From assembly GCA_020639115.1 (NCBI GenBank), contig JACKHG010000008.1:123079-187078 (forward strand): 64,000 bases of DNA, written 5' to 3'. A model generated the notes under the pieces. The model was not told the DNA's origin. It saw only the letters and a program-made list of their open reading frames with translations, and made no database searches. This stretch comes from Phycisphaerales bacterium. GTDB taxonomy: Bacteria > Planctomycetota > Phycisphaerae > UBA1845. Both the position numbers and the translations under genes were made by a program. Positions 8,225 to 17,520 of the stretch are shown piece by piece (within the stretch, counting starts at the first letter, position 1; the number at the start of each line of letters is the position of its first letter).

Positions 8225-9169
8225 ATGGGATACTGTACCTGTGTCTTTACAGAGAAGGTTCGCGCTGCGCGCGTTGGGTCCGTTGTGGTCCTGATGGGAT
8301 TGATGGCGTCCGCCGTTCATGCGGACTGGATACCAACGAACCGCGGCGTCGGTGCGGATGCGGAGATTCGCGAGTCGAACCCGACGCAGAACCGGGGGAC
8401 CAGCACGGAACTCGCCTCGCGCGTGCGCAACGACTTTCCCCTGGGCGATCCCAACGACGGCAGCGATCGCAACAGCGCGATGTACACCAAGTTCGACCTG
8501 AGCGGACTGGATATCCCCACGCCGCTCACGACCGCATTCCGCATGACGTACCGGAACAACAACCTGAACGGGACGCGCATTCAGGACACGGTCACGCCCA
8601 ATCCCGCGATCCGCACGGGCCTCGCGATTTACGGATTGACGAATGCCTCCCTGGAAAATTGGAGCGAGGACACGATCACGTACCTCAACGCCCCGGGCAT
8701 TACTTTTGACGGCGACGTCGGCACCAAGGACTTCAACAGCGACCTCACCTTCCTGGGCACGGTGAACTTCCCCGAGATCGGGAGCCAGAACTGGCTTCCG
8801 GTGGGCGAGCAGATCGTCTTTTCGAGCGCGAATCTTGATCAGTTCGTGTCCGACGCGCTCACCGGTGGTGCCACGACGGTGACGCTGGTCTCGACGGTGA
8901 TTCACGGCGGAGACACACCGTTCTCGAATTGGCGCAACTTCAACTATCTGTTCAATCCCAAGGAGCAGACGACGCTGAACAGCGACCCGAACTACGACGC
9001 GGACATCAACGATCCCAACAATCCGCTCGGCAGTCCCTACTCCGGCGCGGACAACAGCACCGGACTGTACTCGCCGTCGCTGCTCATCGCGCCCGAGCCC
9101 ACGACCGCGGTGTTCGGTCTGCTCGCCATGCTGGGCCTCGTTGGCAAACCCCAGCGCCGTCGTCGCTGA
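8225..9169 (+). CDS. PEP-CTERM sorted surface protein with a DNRLRE-like domain
   Basis: This 314-residue exported protein starts with a signal peptide (to about residue 36, ...AVHADW). The mature part opens with a pattern of the type VGADAEIRES...RGTSTELASRVRND, which resembles DNRLRE-type beta-sandwich domains (about residues 40-225). It ends in PEP-CTERM form: APEPTTAVFGLLAMLGL, then a basic tail RRRR. In this family the tail directs processing by an exosortase, often together with exopolysaccharide. The start has a GGGAGG site. It is transcribed towards the membrane protein on the other strand. The ligand or function is not visible. Confidence 0.85.
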   Translation: MGYCTCVFTEKVRAARVGSVVVLMGLMASAVHADWIPTNRGVGADAEIRESNPTQNRGTSTELASRVRNDFPLGDPNDGSDRNSAMYTKFDLSGLDIPTPLTTAFRMTYRNNNLNGTRIQDTVTPNPAIRTGLAIYGLTNASLENWSEDTITYLNAPGITFDGDVGTKDFNSDLTFLGTVNFPEIGSQNWLPVGEQIVFSSANLDQFVSDALTGGATTVTLVSTVIHGGDTPFSNWRNFNYLFNPKEQTTLNSDPNYDADINDPNNPLGSPYSGADNSTGLYSPSLLIAPEPTTAVFGLLAMLGLVGKPQRRRR

Positions 9170-9190
9170 CCGCCGCGCGAGGCGGGCGCC

Positions 9191-9772
9191 CTACGCGCCG
9201 CCGACCTGCGACCTGTGACCTGCGACTTTCGACCGGTCCCCCATGCTGCGCCAGAGGCACCAGACGAAGATGAACAGGCCGACCGCCATGGCGACGTGGC
9301 ACAGGCCGTAGACGCCGTGGCGCAGGCCCTTGCTGCCCGCGAAGAGCGCGGCGTCGATCGCTCCCGGATCGGTCTTTCCGAAGCGGGCCGAGAGCAGCAC
9401 GTGGTAGCCCTTGTAGAGCATGAGCAGGACGGTGAGCGCGGAGAACGGGACGTAAAGTCCCACCGTCCAGGCGAGTCCCTTGCGGCTGACCTCGCGGGCG
9501 CCGTGTGCCCGGGCGAGATGGAGCATGCCTGCGAGGGCCACGGGCACGAGCACGCCGATCATCATCGTGTGGCCGTGGACGAGGGCGAGGTGCATCGTCG
9601 CGTCCCACCGGGAAAAGCCGTCCGCGACCGGGCCGGGCGGGAGCTTCTTGGATGACTCCTGAAACGCGACACCAGCCAACAGGCTGACGACCAGCATAAT
9701 CAACGCGTACTTTAAGAGCGCTCGGACGTAGCGGGTGTAGTGAACTGGTTGCGGTGCGTGCGGGGTGGTCAT
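9191..9772 (-). CDS. small multi-spanning membrane protein, DUF2871-like
   Basis: This 193-residue protein has about five hydrophobic segments. A histidine-rich pair, MHLALVHGHTMMIG, sits in the second segment, and another His lies in GVYGLCHVAMAVGLF. Such intramembrane histidines and the length recall DUF2871-like proteins, a relative of haem-copper oxidase-type helices; I am not certain of the match. The ATG at 9772 is preceded by a GAGAG site; an upstream GTG at 9823 is possible but has no good ribosome site. The last 15 residues are Arg/Ser/Gly-rich and derive from a short CTGCGACCTGTGACC-type repeat. The gene is divergent from the di-haem protein. Confidence 0.65.
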   Translation of the reverse strand: MTTPHAPQPVHYTRYVRALLKYALIMLVVSLLAGVAFQESSKKLPPGPVADGFSRWDATMHLALVHGHTMMIGVLVPVALAGMLHLARAHGAREVSRKGLAWTVGLYVPFSALTVLLMLYKGYHVLLSARFGKTDPGAIDAALFAGSKGLRHGVYGLCHVAMAVGLFIFVWCLWRSMGDRSKVAGHRSQVGGA

Positions 9773-10136
9773 GTGTGGTCTCTCGTAACCGGCGTGTATC
9801 AGCGGCGACGGCGGGACAATCACGCCATTGCGCGACCGAGAAACGCCGGCTCAGGTTCGGTCGAACCGCGATTTGTACGCTCAAGCGGCTGTTCACGCCA
9901 CCCGTCGACTGTGGCCGCCACGTCCGTGGAAAAACAGGGGTCGGAACTCCGAGATCCCAGCCGGCGCATCCCGCGCGGAGTACCGGCAGGCGTCGGTGAC
10001 AATGAGTTGCACTCCCCCCTGTCATGCCGTTAAGCTGAGGTGGATTCGGGGGCATCTCCTGTTCGACACGCACTGCCGGGCGTCCGCGCGAGCGTTGAAC
10101 AGCGGTAGCGGGCCAGCCGCAAAAGGAATAAGTTCA
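9773..10136. other. divergent intergenic region, no gene seen
   Basis: This 364-base stretch separates the membrane-protein gene from the di-haem oxidoreductase gene, which run away from each other, so promoters for both should lie here. The frame of the di-haem gene stays open back to 9828, but that part lacks a ribosome site and has no signal-peptide character. I see no clear operator or hairpin. Confidence 0.4.
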
Positions 10137-12545
10137 ATGACATCTTACCGGAAAATCGTCCATCTTGGCGCGCCTGCCCGCACCGCGTTGCTTGCGTTCA
10201 CGGCGTGCAACACGCAGTTGCCGCCCGGAGTGGTCGACGACGGCCGGATGGATGACGGCCCGGTCGCGGAAGGCGTGAGCGCGAAGCTAGGCGATCCGAT
10301 CCCGACAGCCACGGCTGAGCAAATGGCCACCTTCGAGCGCGGCAAGGAAGTGGCCCGCATGCGCTTCGACCTAGCCGACGGGCTGGGACCGGCCTTCAAC
10401 GTGGTGTCGTGCACGGGTTGCCACGAGCGGCCGGAGACCGGCGGCAGCGCGGGGCTCTACCGCAACTTCTTCCTCTCGGGGCGCATCACCGGCGCCGGCA
10501 CGTTCGTCGCCGGCGAGTCGGCGGGCATGGCCGGCGGCGTGATCCGCATCTACCACTACGGCACGGGCGAGTACCCGCGTCCGACCATCCCCGCGGATAC
10601 GACGATCTTCGCGCAGCGCAACCCGATCCCCATGTTCGGAGTGGGCCTGATCGCAGCAATCAACGAAGAGGAAATTCTCAAGCATGCCGATCCCGACGAC
10701 ACGGACGGCGACGGCATCAGCGGCCGGCCCAACTACGACCGCGGCTTTGTCGGCCGCTTCGGGCGTAAGGCGCAGACGGTGTCGATCGAGGGGTTCATCC
10801 GCGGCCCGCTGTTCAACCACCTGGGGATTACCACGATACCGCTCAGCGACGAGCAGCGTGCCGCCCTGCCGGTGGACAGTTCGTTGACCGCGAAGACCTC
10901 GGCGGCCCGCATCATCCAGGCCGCTGCCCCGGACGCCCCGAACTTCGACTCCGACGGCGTGGCGGATCCGGAGATGTCGCAGGACGAACTCTTCGACGTG
11001 GTGAGCTTCTCGATGCTGCTGGCGGCGCCGAAGCTCGATGAGCCCACCGAAGAGACCAACCGCGGCCGCCTGATCTTCAAGGCTGCCGGTTGTGCCGACT
11101 GTCACACGCCGCGGCTCGAGGGCCCGCAGGGACCGCTGCCGATCTACTCCGACCTGCTGCTGCACGACATGGGCGACGACCTCGCCGACGGCATCCAGCA
11201 GGGCGTGGCATCCGGGTCGGAATTCCGCACCCAGCCCCTGTGGGGCATCGCGGCTGAGGGCCCCTACCTGCACGACGGCCGCGCGGAGACGCTGAAGGAT
11301 GCGATTCTCGCGCACGGCGGCGAAGCCCAGGCGGCCCGGGACAACTTCGCCAGCTACGACGAAACCGCGCAGGACGAGGTGGTTGCGTTCCTCAAGTCGC
11401 TCGGCGGGCTCGATCAGTATTCCGACGGCCTGGTGGAGCCCAACACGCCGATCCCAGCCGTGGGTGACTTCGGCGGACCGCTCCGCGACCTGACCACCGA
11501 GGAGGCCGACCGGTTCATCCGCGGCCGCGAGGCGTTCGACCGCGACCACGGTCACGACCAGGGCATCGGCGGCTTGGCGTCGACGGTGGACAACGCACCG
11601 CGATTCAACGGCGACAGTTGCCGGGCGTGCCACTTCGACCCGGTGATCGGCGGCTCGGGCCCGCGCGACGTGAACGTGATGCGACACTGCATCATCAAGT
11701 CCGACGGCAACTTCGAGGCGCCGCCGGACACGCCGAACACGATCATCCACCGCCAGATCCGCGTCGGCAGCCTGCCGGCGGAGCCGTACCCCGGCGTGAA
11801 CTTCTTCGAGATGCGGCAGACGCCGCACGTGTTCGGGTTTGGCCTCATCGACGCGATCGCGGACGACACGATCATGGCGCTCGCCGATCCGGACGATGCC
11901 AACAGCGACGGGATCAGCGGCCGGCCGAACATCCTGGCCGACGGCCGCATCGGCCGCCTGGGTTGGAAGGCCGACGTGCCGAGCCTCGCGGAATTTGTGC
12001 GGGATGCGATGGGCGCCGAGATGGGCATCACGATGCCGGTGCAGACCGGCCTGACGTTCGGCATCACGGAGGATGGCGACGGCGTGGCTGACCCGGAGAT
12101 CGAGCTGCCCGAGGTGGAGGACATGACGTTCTTCATGAGCATGCTGGCCGGACCGCCGCGCAAGGAGATCACGGACCCGGCAGAACAGGCCCAGGTGGAT
12201 GCGGGCGAGGCTCTGTTCGGGCAGATCGGATGCACGAAGTGCCACGTTCCGGCGTTGCCGAGCAGCATGGGCAACGTACCGCTGTTCAGCGACCTGCTGC
12301 TGCACGAAATCCTGCCGGCGGACCACGCGGGCATCGTCAGCGCGGACGCCCAGATGCGTGAGTTCCGTACGGCGCCGCTTTGGGGCCTGCGGGCGACCGC
12401 CCCCTACTTCCACAGCGGCGAGGCGGACACCATCGAGGAGGCGATCCTGCTGCACGACGGCGAGGCAGCCGGGGTGCGTGCGGCGTACTCGAGCCTGAGC
12501 GCCGAGGACAAGGCCGCAGTGCTGGCATTCCTGAATACTTTGTAG
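10137..12545 (+). CDS. tandemly duplicated di-haem oxidoreductase (four CxxCH sites)
   Basis: This 802-residue exported protein has a hydrophobic leader ending in LAFTAC, a weak lipobox. It is built from two copies of the COG3488-type di-haem oxidoreductase module. Haem sites CxxCH are at Cys92-His96, Cys319-His323, Cys495-His499 and Cys699-His703, two per module. Each module also has the words PMFG(V)GL or HVFGFGLI, DPDD(T/A)...GDGISGRPN, a calcium-binding-like DSDGVADPE or GDGVADPE, YSDLLLHDMG or FSDLLLHEIL, and PLWG...APY.H.G, so the duplication is plain by eye. The family is close to MauG/cytochrome c peroxidases and is expected in the periplasm. The start ATG follows AAAGGA. Single-module members have about 400-450 residues, so this is a full-length tandem fusion. 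The substrate is unknown. Confidence 0.9.
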   Translation: MTSYRKIVHLGAPARTALLAFTACNTQLPPGVVDDGRMDDGPVAEGVSAKLGDPIPTATAEQMATFERGKEVARMRFDLADGLGPAFNVVSCTGCHERPETGGSAGLYRNFFLSGRITGAGTFVAGESAGMAGGVIRIYHYGTGEYPRPTIPADTTIFAQRNPIPMFGVGLIAAINEEEILKHADPDDTDGDGISGRPNYDRGFVGRFGRKAQTVSIEGFIRGPLFNHLGITTIPLSDEQRAALPVDSSLTAKTSAARIIQAAAPDAPNFDSDGVADPEMSQDELFDVVSFSMLLAAPKLDEPTEETNRGRLIFKAAGCADCHTPRLEGPQGPLPIYSDLLLHDMGDDLADGIQQGVASGSEFRTQPLWGIAAEGPYLHDGRAETLKDAILAHGGEAQAARDNFASYDETAQDEVVAFLKSLGGLDQYSDGLVEPNTPIPAVGDFGGPLRDLTTEEADRFIRGREAFDRDHGHDQGIGGLASTVDNAPRFNGDSCRACHFDPVIGGSGPRDVNVMRHCIIKSDGNFEAPPDTPNTIIHRQIRVGSLPAEPYPGVNFFEMRQTPHVFGFGLIDAIADDTIMALADPDDANSDGISGRPNILADGRIGRLGWKADVPSLAEFVRDAMGAEMGITMPVQTGLTFGITEDGDGVADPEIELPEVEDMTFFMSMLAGPPRKEITDPAEQAQVDAGEALFGQIGCTKCHVPALPSSMGNVPLFSDLLLHEILPADHAGIVSADAQMREFRTAPLWGLRATAPYFHSGEADTIEEAILLHDGEAAGVRAAYSSLSAEDKAAVLAFLNTL

Positions 12546-12635
12546 CAGGGTCCGAGAAACAGAAGTATTCCGCACAGACTGCCGAAAAACCGGTGTGCCG
12601 CGCGCGTTCGCCGCCGGCACGCCGGGAGGCAGTCC

Positions 12636-14030
12636 GTGCATCCGCGTATCGTCCGTCACCTGCTGGCGCCGCTGCACGAGCGGCTCATGGGCCGCCGCAC
12701 GTTCGCGTGCCTGCGGGAACTCGAGGACAGCCAGTGGTGGTCGCCGCGGCACCTGCGCGAGCTGCAGGAACGCAAGCTTCGCAAGCTGCTCCGCGCGTCC
12801 TACGCCAACTGCCTCTACTACCGCAATCTGCTGGACGACCGCGGCGTCAATCCGGCGGTGGACGACCCGTTTGCAGCCCTGGCAACGCTGCCCCTGCTCG
12901 ACAAGTGCACCATCCGGGCCAACCTCGGCACGATGACAAACCACCGCGTCCCTGGCGGACCGATCCGGTTCAACACCGGCGGATCGACGGGCGAACCGCT
13001 GGTTTTTTACGTCGATCGACGCCGGGTGGCCTACGACAAGGCCGCTCGGATGCTGACCCACGCGTGGTTCGACGCCGCCCCGGGCGAGCGCGAGGTATAC
13101 CTGTGGGGCGCCCCGCTCGAACTCCGCACGCAGGACCAACTTAAGGCCTTCCGCGATCGCGTCACCAATGAGATGCTGCTGGACGCGTTCAACCTCACGC
13201 CCAGCACGATGCGGGATTATCTCGACCGCATCGCCGCGTACGACCCGGTGAGCGTTTTCGGCTACCCCTCCAGCCTGGCGACGCTGGCAGCATATGCCGA
13301 GTCGACCGGGCGCCGCTACCGCGGGCGGAATCTGCGCGTGGTGTTCACGACCGGGGAGTGGCTCTCGCCGCACGACCGACGGGCCCTGCGCCGCTTCTTC
13401 CGCGTGCCGGTCGCGAACGGCTATGGCAGCCGCGACGGCGGCTTCATCGCCCACGAGTGCCCCGACGGCGGCATGCACCTCCTCGAGCAGAACGTGATCG
13501 TCGAGATCGTCGATGACGCGGGTCAGCCCGTCGAACCCGGCCAGCCGGGCGAGATCGTCCTGACCCACCTGGACGCCTGGGCCACGCCGCTGCTGCGCTA
13601 CCGCACGGGCGACATCGGGCGGCGTACCGCCAGCCCGTGTACCTGCGGCCGCACGCTGGCCCAGATGGGGATGGTGGACGGCCGGCGGACCGACCACCTG
13701 GTGGCTGCGAATGGCGCGCTGCAGCACGCCTTGTCGGCGATCTACGTGATCCGCGAGCTGGCCACCGTCCGGCAGTTCCAGATCCGGCAGGACCCGCAGC
13801 GCAATATCTGCGTGTCGGTGGTTCCGGCGCAGGGCTTCGGGGACGACGACGTGCGGCGCATCCGCACGGGGCTGCATCACCGGCTCGGCGCCGATCTGGA
13901 CGTACAAGTGCAGGTCGTGCCACAGATTACGACGGAGAAATCGGGCAAGTTCCGCTGCGTGATTTCCGATGCGGCATGTGGAGACCTTATAGGACAACCT
14001 GAACGCGTTCTCGCGGAACCTGTCGCATGA
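12636..14030 (+). CDS. CapK/PaaK-like adenylate-forming enzyme
   Basis: This 464-residue protein is of the phenylacetate-CoA ligase / CapK group of AMP-forming enzymes. The ATP-binding P-loop reads FNTGGSTGEPLVFY (about residue 110). Further motifs are VFGYPSSLATL, VVFTTGEWLSPHDRRALR, NGYGSRDGGFIAHEC and RYRTGDIGRR, followed by a small C-terminal domain. CapK-type members often lie in capsule and exopolysaccharide loci, which fits the glycosylphosphotransferase about 2 kb downstream. The GTG start at 12636 follows GGGAGG at a normal distance. The stop overlaps the start of the zinc-ribbon gene (ATGA). The acid that is activated cannot be told from the sequence. Confidence 0.87.
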   Translation: MHPRIVRHLLAPLHERLMGRRTFACLRELEDSQWWSPRHLRELQERKLRKLLRASYANCLYYRNLLDDRGVNPAVDDPFAALATLPLLDKCTIRANLGTMTNHRVPGGPIRFNTGGSTGEPLVFYVDRRRVAYDKAARMLTHAWFDAAPGEREVYLWGAPLELRTQDQLKAFRDRVTNEMLLDAFNLTPSTMRDYLDRIAAYDPVSVFGYPSSLATLAAYAESTGRRYRGRNLRVVFTTGEWLSPHDRRALRRFFRVPVANGYGSRDGGFIAHECPDGGMHLLEQNVIVEIVDDAGQPVEPGQPGEIVLTHLDAWATPLLRYRTGDIGRRTASPCTCGRTLAQMGMVDGRRTDHLVAANGALQHALSAIYVIRELATVRQFQIRQDPQRNICVSVVPAQGFGDDDVRRIRTGLHHRLGADLDVQVQVVPQITTEKSGKFRCVISDAACGDLIGQPERVLAEPVA

Positions 14031-14482
14031 TCGGAACCGAACCCATCTCCGAAACCTCAATGACGGCTGTAGTGAGCCGGTTCGTGGCGCACGCGCAGGG
14101 CTACCACGTGCGCTGCAGCAAGTGCCAGGCCGTGTCGGTCGCATACGCCGCACGCGATTCGCTGCGCACGATCTGTCCGTCGTGCGAGCGGCGCCTGACG
14201 GTGCCCGCAACCGTCGTCACGCAGTGTCCGCAGTGCCGCAAGGACAACGAATACCCGCACCACCTCGCGGGCCACTCCGCGAGTTGTGCGCACTGCGGCG
14301 GTGTGGTCACCATCGACCCGCTGATCGGCGAGGCGGAATCGCGCTATCGCCGCGAACGGCGGCATCACACGCGTCATCAGCCGCCGCGGACGCTCGCATT
14401 CGCCGACGGCGCTGAGCGGTCGCTGTTCATCCTGGCGGCAGCCGTGGCGACGCTGATCTTCCTGATTATCACTTCGCTCTGA
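14027..14482 (+). CDS. zinc-ribbon protein with a C-terminal membrane anchor
   Basis: This 151-residue protein carries three CxxC-type pairs, CSKCQ, CPSC and CPQC, plus CAHCGG, enough for two zinc ribbons in residues 30-95. A basic, His/Arg-rich linker follows (RYRRERRHHTRHQ). The protein ends in one membrane span (about residues 130-150), so it looks tail-anchored. Its ATG overlaps the stop of the CapK-like gene by 4 bases, which suggests coupled translation. I do not recognise a family; the pairing with an adenylating enzyme suggests an envelope-linked task but nothing more specific. Confidence 0.75.
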   Translation: MIGTEPISETSMTAVVSRFVAHAQGYHVRCSKCQAVSVAYAARDSLRTICPSCERRLTVPATVVTQCPQCRKDNEYPHHLAGHSASCAHCGGVVTIDPLIGEAESRYRRERRHHTRHQPPRTLAFADGAERSLFILAAAVATLIFLIITSL

Positions 14483-14665
14483 TTTCCTTCGCCGGCGGAG
14501 ACGACAACGGCGGGTAGTCCTGCGCGCAGCATGCGTCAGGCATGCACACGCCGTATTGCTGCGCAGACGATCATAGCCGGCGCAGCGCAGAATCGCTGTA
14601 AATGCAGGGATTTTGAAGTATATCGAGGGCGCTGCCCGCCGGTGGCTGCAATGCCTGCGGCTCGA

Positions 14666-15460
14666 TCACCAGTTGTCGCGGTTGCTGCGACGGCGCAGGT
14701 CGTCGAGCGGCGGCCAGATGATCGGTTCGATGGGCCGATCGGGGATCCATCCTTCGGGCTTGACCGTGTCGGCGGGCTCGTCCTTGGCCATGAGAGCGAG
14801 CAGGCACGCGCGAGTGTCCTGCTCGAACGTGTGGCGGGCGTCCTCGCGCGGATCAACGCGTTCGAGGTTGTCGGCGGGGTCGCTGCCGCTGTAACGCTCG
14901 TCGGGGTCGACGGGCTTCTGCACGTAGCTGACGGCGTGAATGGACGCGAGGGCCCGCTTCGTGCTCACCTGGTAGAGCACCCCGCGGATCTCGTAGCGTT
15001 CCAGCGTGGGCTGCTCCTCGGAATACGCCAGGACCATGCCGGCGCGAAGGGCGTGGGCGTTGTCGAGCAGCGTCCCCACGGCGACGGGGTCGCCGTTCAT
15101 GCCCATGATGTTGATGGGAAATGCCTCACTGACCGGCCGCAGGTCGTCAAAGCACGAGTTCCAGTCGAGAAAGTCGACCTCCGGGCGGGTGTTGAGGGTC
15201 AGCGTCTCCACGCCGCCGATTTCGCCGGTGGCGGCGATGCGGGCCACGCCCACCGACGTCGGGAAGACGCCCTTGGTCGGCTCGTGGACGAGCAGACGAT
15301 ACCCCTCCGCGACCGCGACGTCCTGACCGCCGGAGAGTTCGGCCCAGCCGACCACGGGGTGCGTCGGGCAGAACATGTCGCGCGTGCTCTTCGCACAGCC
15401 AGTCGCCAAGAGCAGGCCGGCTGCCATCACCACCATCATGCTTGCAGGCAAAGTTCGCAC
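14666..15460 (-). CDS. lipoprotein of unknown function
   Basis: A 264-residue protein from a GTG at 15460, chosen because GAGG lies upstream and the product then starts with a compact signal peptide ending in the lipobox LLATGC (Cys about residue 19). Met starts slightly downstream would also keep the lipobox. The mature part has beta-rich stretches (YRLLVHEPTKGVFPTS..., ATGEIGGVETLTLNTRPE) and an acidic C-terminal half. I do not recognise a family. It lies tail to tail with the zinc-ribbon gene and divergent from the glycosylphosphotransferase. Confidence 0.72.
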   Translation of the reverse strand: MRTLPASMMVVMAAGLLLATGCAKSTRDMFCPTHPVVGWAELSGGQDVAVAEGYRLLVHEPTKGVFPTSVGVARIAATGEIGGVETLTLNTRPEVDFLDWNSCFDDLRPVSEAFPINIMGMNGDPVAVGTLLDNAHALRAGMVLAYSEEQPTLERYEIRGVLYQVSTKRALASIHAVSYVQKPVDPDERYSGSDPADNLERVDPREDARHTFEQDTRACLLALMAKDEPADTVKPEGWIPDRPIEPIIWPPLDDLRRRSNRDNW

Positions 15461-15790
15461 GATTTGAACCTCGAATCGGCGCGGGTTGCGAACGTCTGCG
15501 GCGACGTTCGTCCGCAAATAAGTTCGCCGGCGATCAGCGCCGGCCAGCCGCACCGGAGATATCGGAAGTTCGGGGGCGCGACTCACCCATAAAATGGCCG
15601 ATGGCGCGCCGATGGCGACTTATCGGGCGTTGCGTCGCGTGCCGCCTGACGATGGCCGATTCTGACGAATTACCCAGCGCATGATCGGGCCGACCCATAA
15701 ACTCACCCCCGGGTATTTCCGATGGAATCGAGGTGAAAGAGGTCGCCGCCCACTGGTCGGGCGGCAGGGGCGCACGGAGCGACCGAAATC
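15461..15790. other. divergent intergenic region, no gene seen
   Basis: This 330-base region lies between the lipoprotein gene and the glycosylphosphotransferase gene and should hold promoters for both. Short inverted words occur (ATGGCCGATGGCGC and CGATGGCGACTTATCG), but I see no clear terminator, riboswitch or operator. Confidence 0.35.
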
Positions 15791-17284
15791 ATGGCTTCCC
15801 AGGGTGTTTTCGATGCGCCAACTGGCGGACTGGGTTCGCTCGCGTTGACCCAGGCCAAGGCCGCGCTCTCCCCCGCACTCGAGAGTACAGCCCCCCCGCC
15901 GCGTTCCGGGCGGCTGCACGTGATCGGCCGGTTGCTGCACGACTTGCCGCGTCCCGCCTGGCTCATCGTCGACACGGTCATCATCTGGATCGCAACGGTT
16001 CAGAGCTTCCGCTGGTTCGACGTCGCCGATTTCGCCCACCACGCCGAATCGTGGCTCACCTTCAGCGTTTACGCCCTCTGCCTCACCGTGGGCAGCCTGA
16101 TCTTCGGGCTCAACGAGCGGACCACGCTCACCAGCCGCGGACGCATCCTCACCCGCATGCTGCTCACCGTCACGCTGAGCTGCATCCTGGCCTACGCGAT
16201 CATTTACGTGCTGATGTATCTCCGGCTCAGCCGGCGCGTCGTGGCGGCCACGCTGATCACCTACTACGTGTGCGGGTCATCGTTGCGCCTGCTGGCATCG
16301 TCCGCGATCCACGCGGTGCGGCGGCGATTGCTCGTGGTCGGCCGGCCCGCGGCCTGTGCGGCGTTTACGCGGCGGCTCAAGGAGAACTTCGGGCCCGGGC
16401 ACGAGATCATCGGATTCGTGCACAGCGCCGATGACGCCGGCGAGCTTCCGCTGGGGATGGCGCCGCCGCTGGGCACCACACACGACATCGTGGCGCTGTG
16501 CCGGGCGCACCACATCCGCGACATCGTGGTGTGCAACGGGATCGCCCGCGACCCGAGCGCGATGGACTGGATGCTGCCGTGCCTGCGGCTGGGCTGCCGC
16601 GTGACCAACGAGGCCACGTTCTACGAGACGTCGGTCGGGCGCATCCTGGTCGACGAGATCACGCCGGAGTGGTTTCTGTTCACGGATCTCAAGGCCCACT
16701 GCGAGCAGTACGCGATGCTCAAGCGCGCGTTCGACGTGGTGGTATCGATCGTCGGCGTGGCGGTGTCGCTGCCGTTCTATCCGCTGATTGCGCTGGCGAT
16801 CAAGCTGGAGGACGGCGGCCCGGTGTTCTACTCGCAGGACCGCGTCGGCCGCAACGGCGCCGTGTTCAAACTGTGGAAATTCCGCACGATGCAGCCGGAC
16901 GCCGAGCGTGGCGAGAGCCGTTGGGCCTCGCGGAACGATCCGCGCATCACGTACGTCGGGCGGTTCCTGCGGCACACCCGGCTCGACGAGTTCCCGCAGT
17001 TCTTCAACATTCTCTGGGGCGCCATGTCGGTGGTCGGCCCGCGGCCCGAGCGGCCGGACATCGACGCGAGCCTGTGCACGCTGGCCCCCTACTGGTCGGA
17101 GCGGCACCTGGTCAAGCCGGGGCTGACCGGCTGGGCCCAGATCAGCTTCCGCTACGGCAACACGGTCGAGGACGCGAAGCGCAAGCTGCAATACGACTTC
17201 TACTACCTCAAGCACATGAGCCTGGAGCTGGACATCATCGTGGTGTTCCGGACGCTGGGCACATTCCTCCGCGGCGCCTGCTGA
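15791..17284 (+). CDS. polyprenyl glycosylphosphotransferase (initiating sugar transferase)
   Basis: This 497-residue membrane protein starts exopolysaccharide synthesis by moving a sugar-phosphate onto undecaprenyl phosphate. Residues about 55-175 hold four membrane spans. A Rossmann-like CoA-binding-type domain follows (RRLLVVGRPAACAAF, about 180-300). The C-terminal bacterial sugar transferase domain (PF02397-type) begins at LKRAFDVVVSIVGV (re-entrant helix), then carries KLWKFRTM, the basic RHTRLDEFPQFFNIL, MSVVGPRPERP and KPGLTGWAQI motifs, and ends with YYLKHMSLELDI. Length and order are complete. GGAG precedes the ATG. It probably works with the CapK-like gene and may tie to the PEP-CTERM protein, since exosortase systems usually come with such loci. 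Confidence 0.94.
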   Translation: MASQGVFDAPTGGLGSLALTQAKAALSPALESTAPPPRSGRLHVIGRLLHDLPRPAWLIVDTVIIWIATVQSFRWFDVADFAHHAESWLTFSVYALCLTVGSLIFGLNERTTLTSRGRILTRMLLTVTLSCILAYAIIYVLMYLRLSRRVVAATLITYYVCGSSLRLLASSAIHAVRRRLLVVGRPAACAAFTRRLKENFGPGHEIIGFVHSADDAGELPLGMAPPLGTTHDIVALCRAHHIRDIVVCNGIARDPSAMDWMLPCLRLGCRVTNEATFYETSVGRILVDEITPEWFLFTDLKAHCEQYAMLKRAFDVVVSIVGVAVSLPFYPLIALAIKLEDGGPVFYSQDRVGRNGAVFKLWKFRTMQPDAERGESRWASRNDPRITYVGRFLRHTRLDEFPQFFNILWGAMSVVGPRPERPDIDASLCTLAPYWSERHLVKPGLTGWAQISFRYGNTVEDAKRKLQYDFYYLKHMSLELDIIVVFRTLGTFLRGAC

Positions 17285-17323
17285 ACCTGCTGTGCGAGTG
17301 TGAAGGTGCGCGGGCGTGAAGGT

Positions 17324-17349
17324 GTGCCACCGCTCTTGAGCGGTGGTGC
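17324..17349. repeat. REP-like palindrome, second family
   Basis: GTGCCACCGCTC-TT-GAGCGGTGGTGC is a near-perfect palindrome. Related palindromes with the core GCACTGCTC...GAGCAGTGC occur at 19387-19413, 40669-40696 and 40761-40784. It lies 40 bases after the glycosylphosphotransferase stop and lacks a T-run, so a REP element is more likely than a terminator. Confidence 0.6.
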
Positions 17350-17520
17350 AGACGCGGACGGCGAAGTACCTACCCCCTTCCAGGAATTCTCCCTCGCAGA
17401 AAACGCTCGACGAACAGATGTGCATCGGCCAAGTTGCTGTGACGGTCGGACGCTCCTGTGGCTGGTGACGTCGCCGGCACTGCACACAAGCAGGCAAAAC
17501 GGAACGGTTGTCCCAAGTCA

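Noticed and set aside
10371..14210. Minus-strand open frame of nearly 1280 codons opposite the di-haem and CapK-like genes
   Set aside because: It mirrors the codon pattern of the real genes on the plus strand (haem motifs, adenylation motifs) and has no signal or domain of its own.
17281..17349. Hairpin after the glycosylphosphotransferase as an intrinsic terminator
   Set aside because: It has no T-run and matches palindromes found elsewhere in the window, so a REP element fits better.
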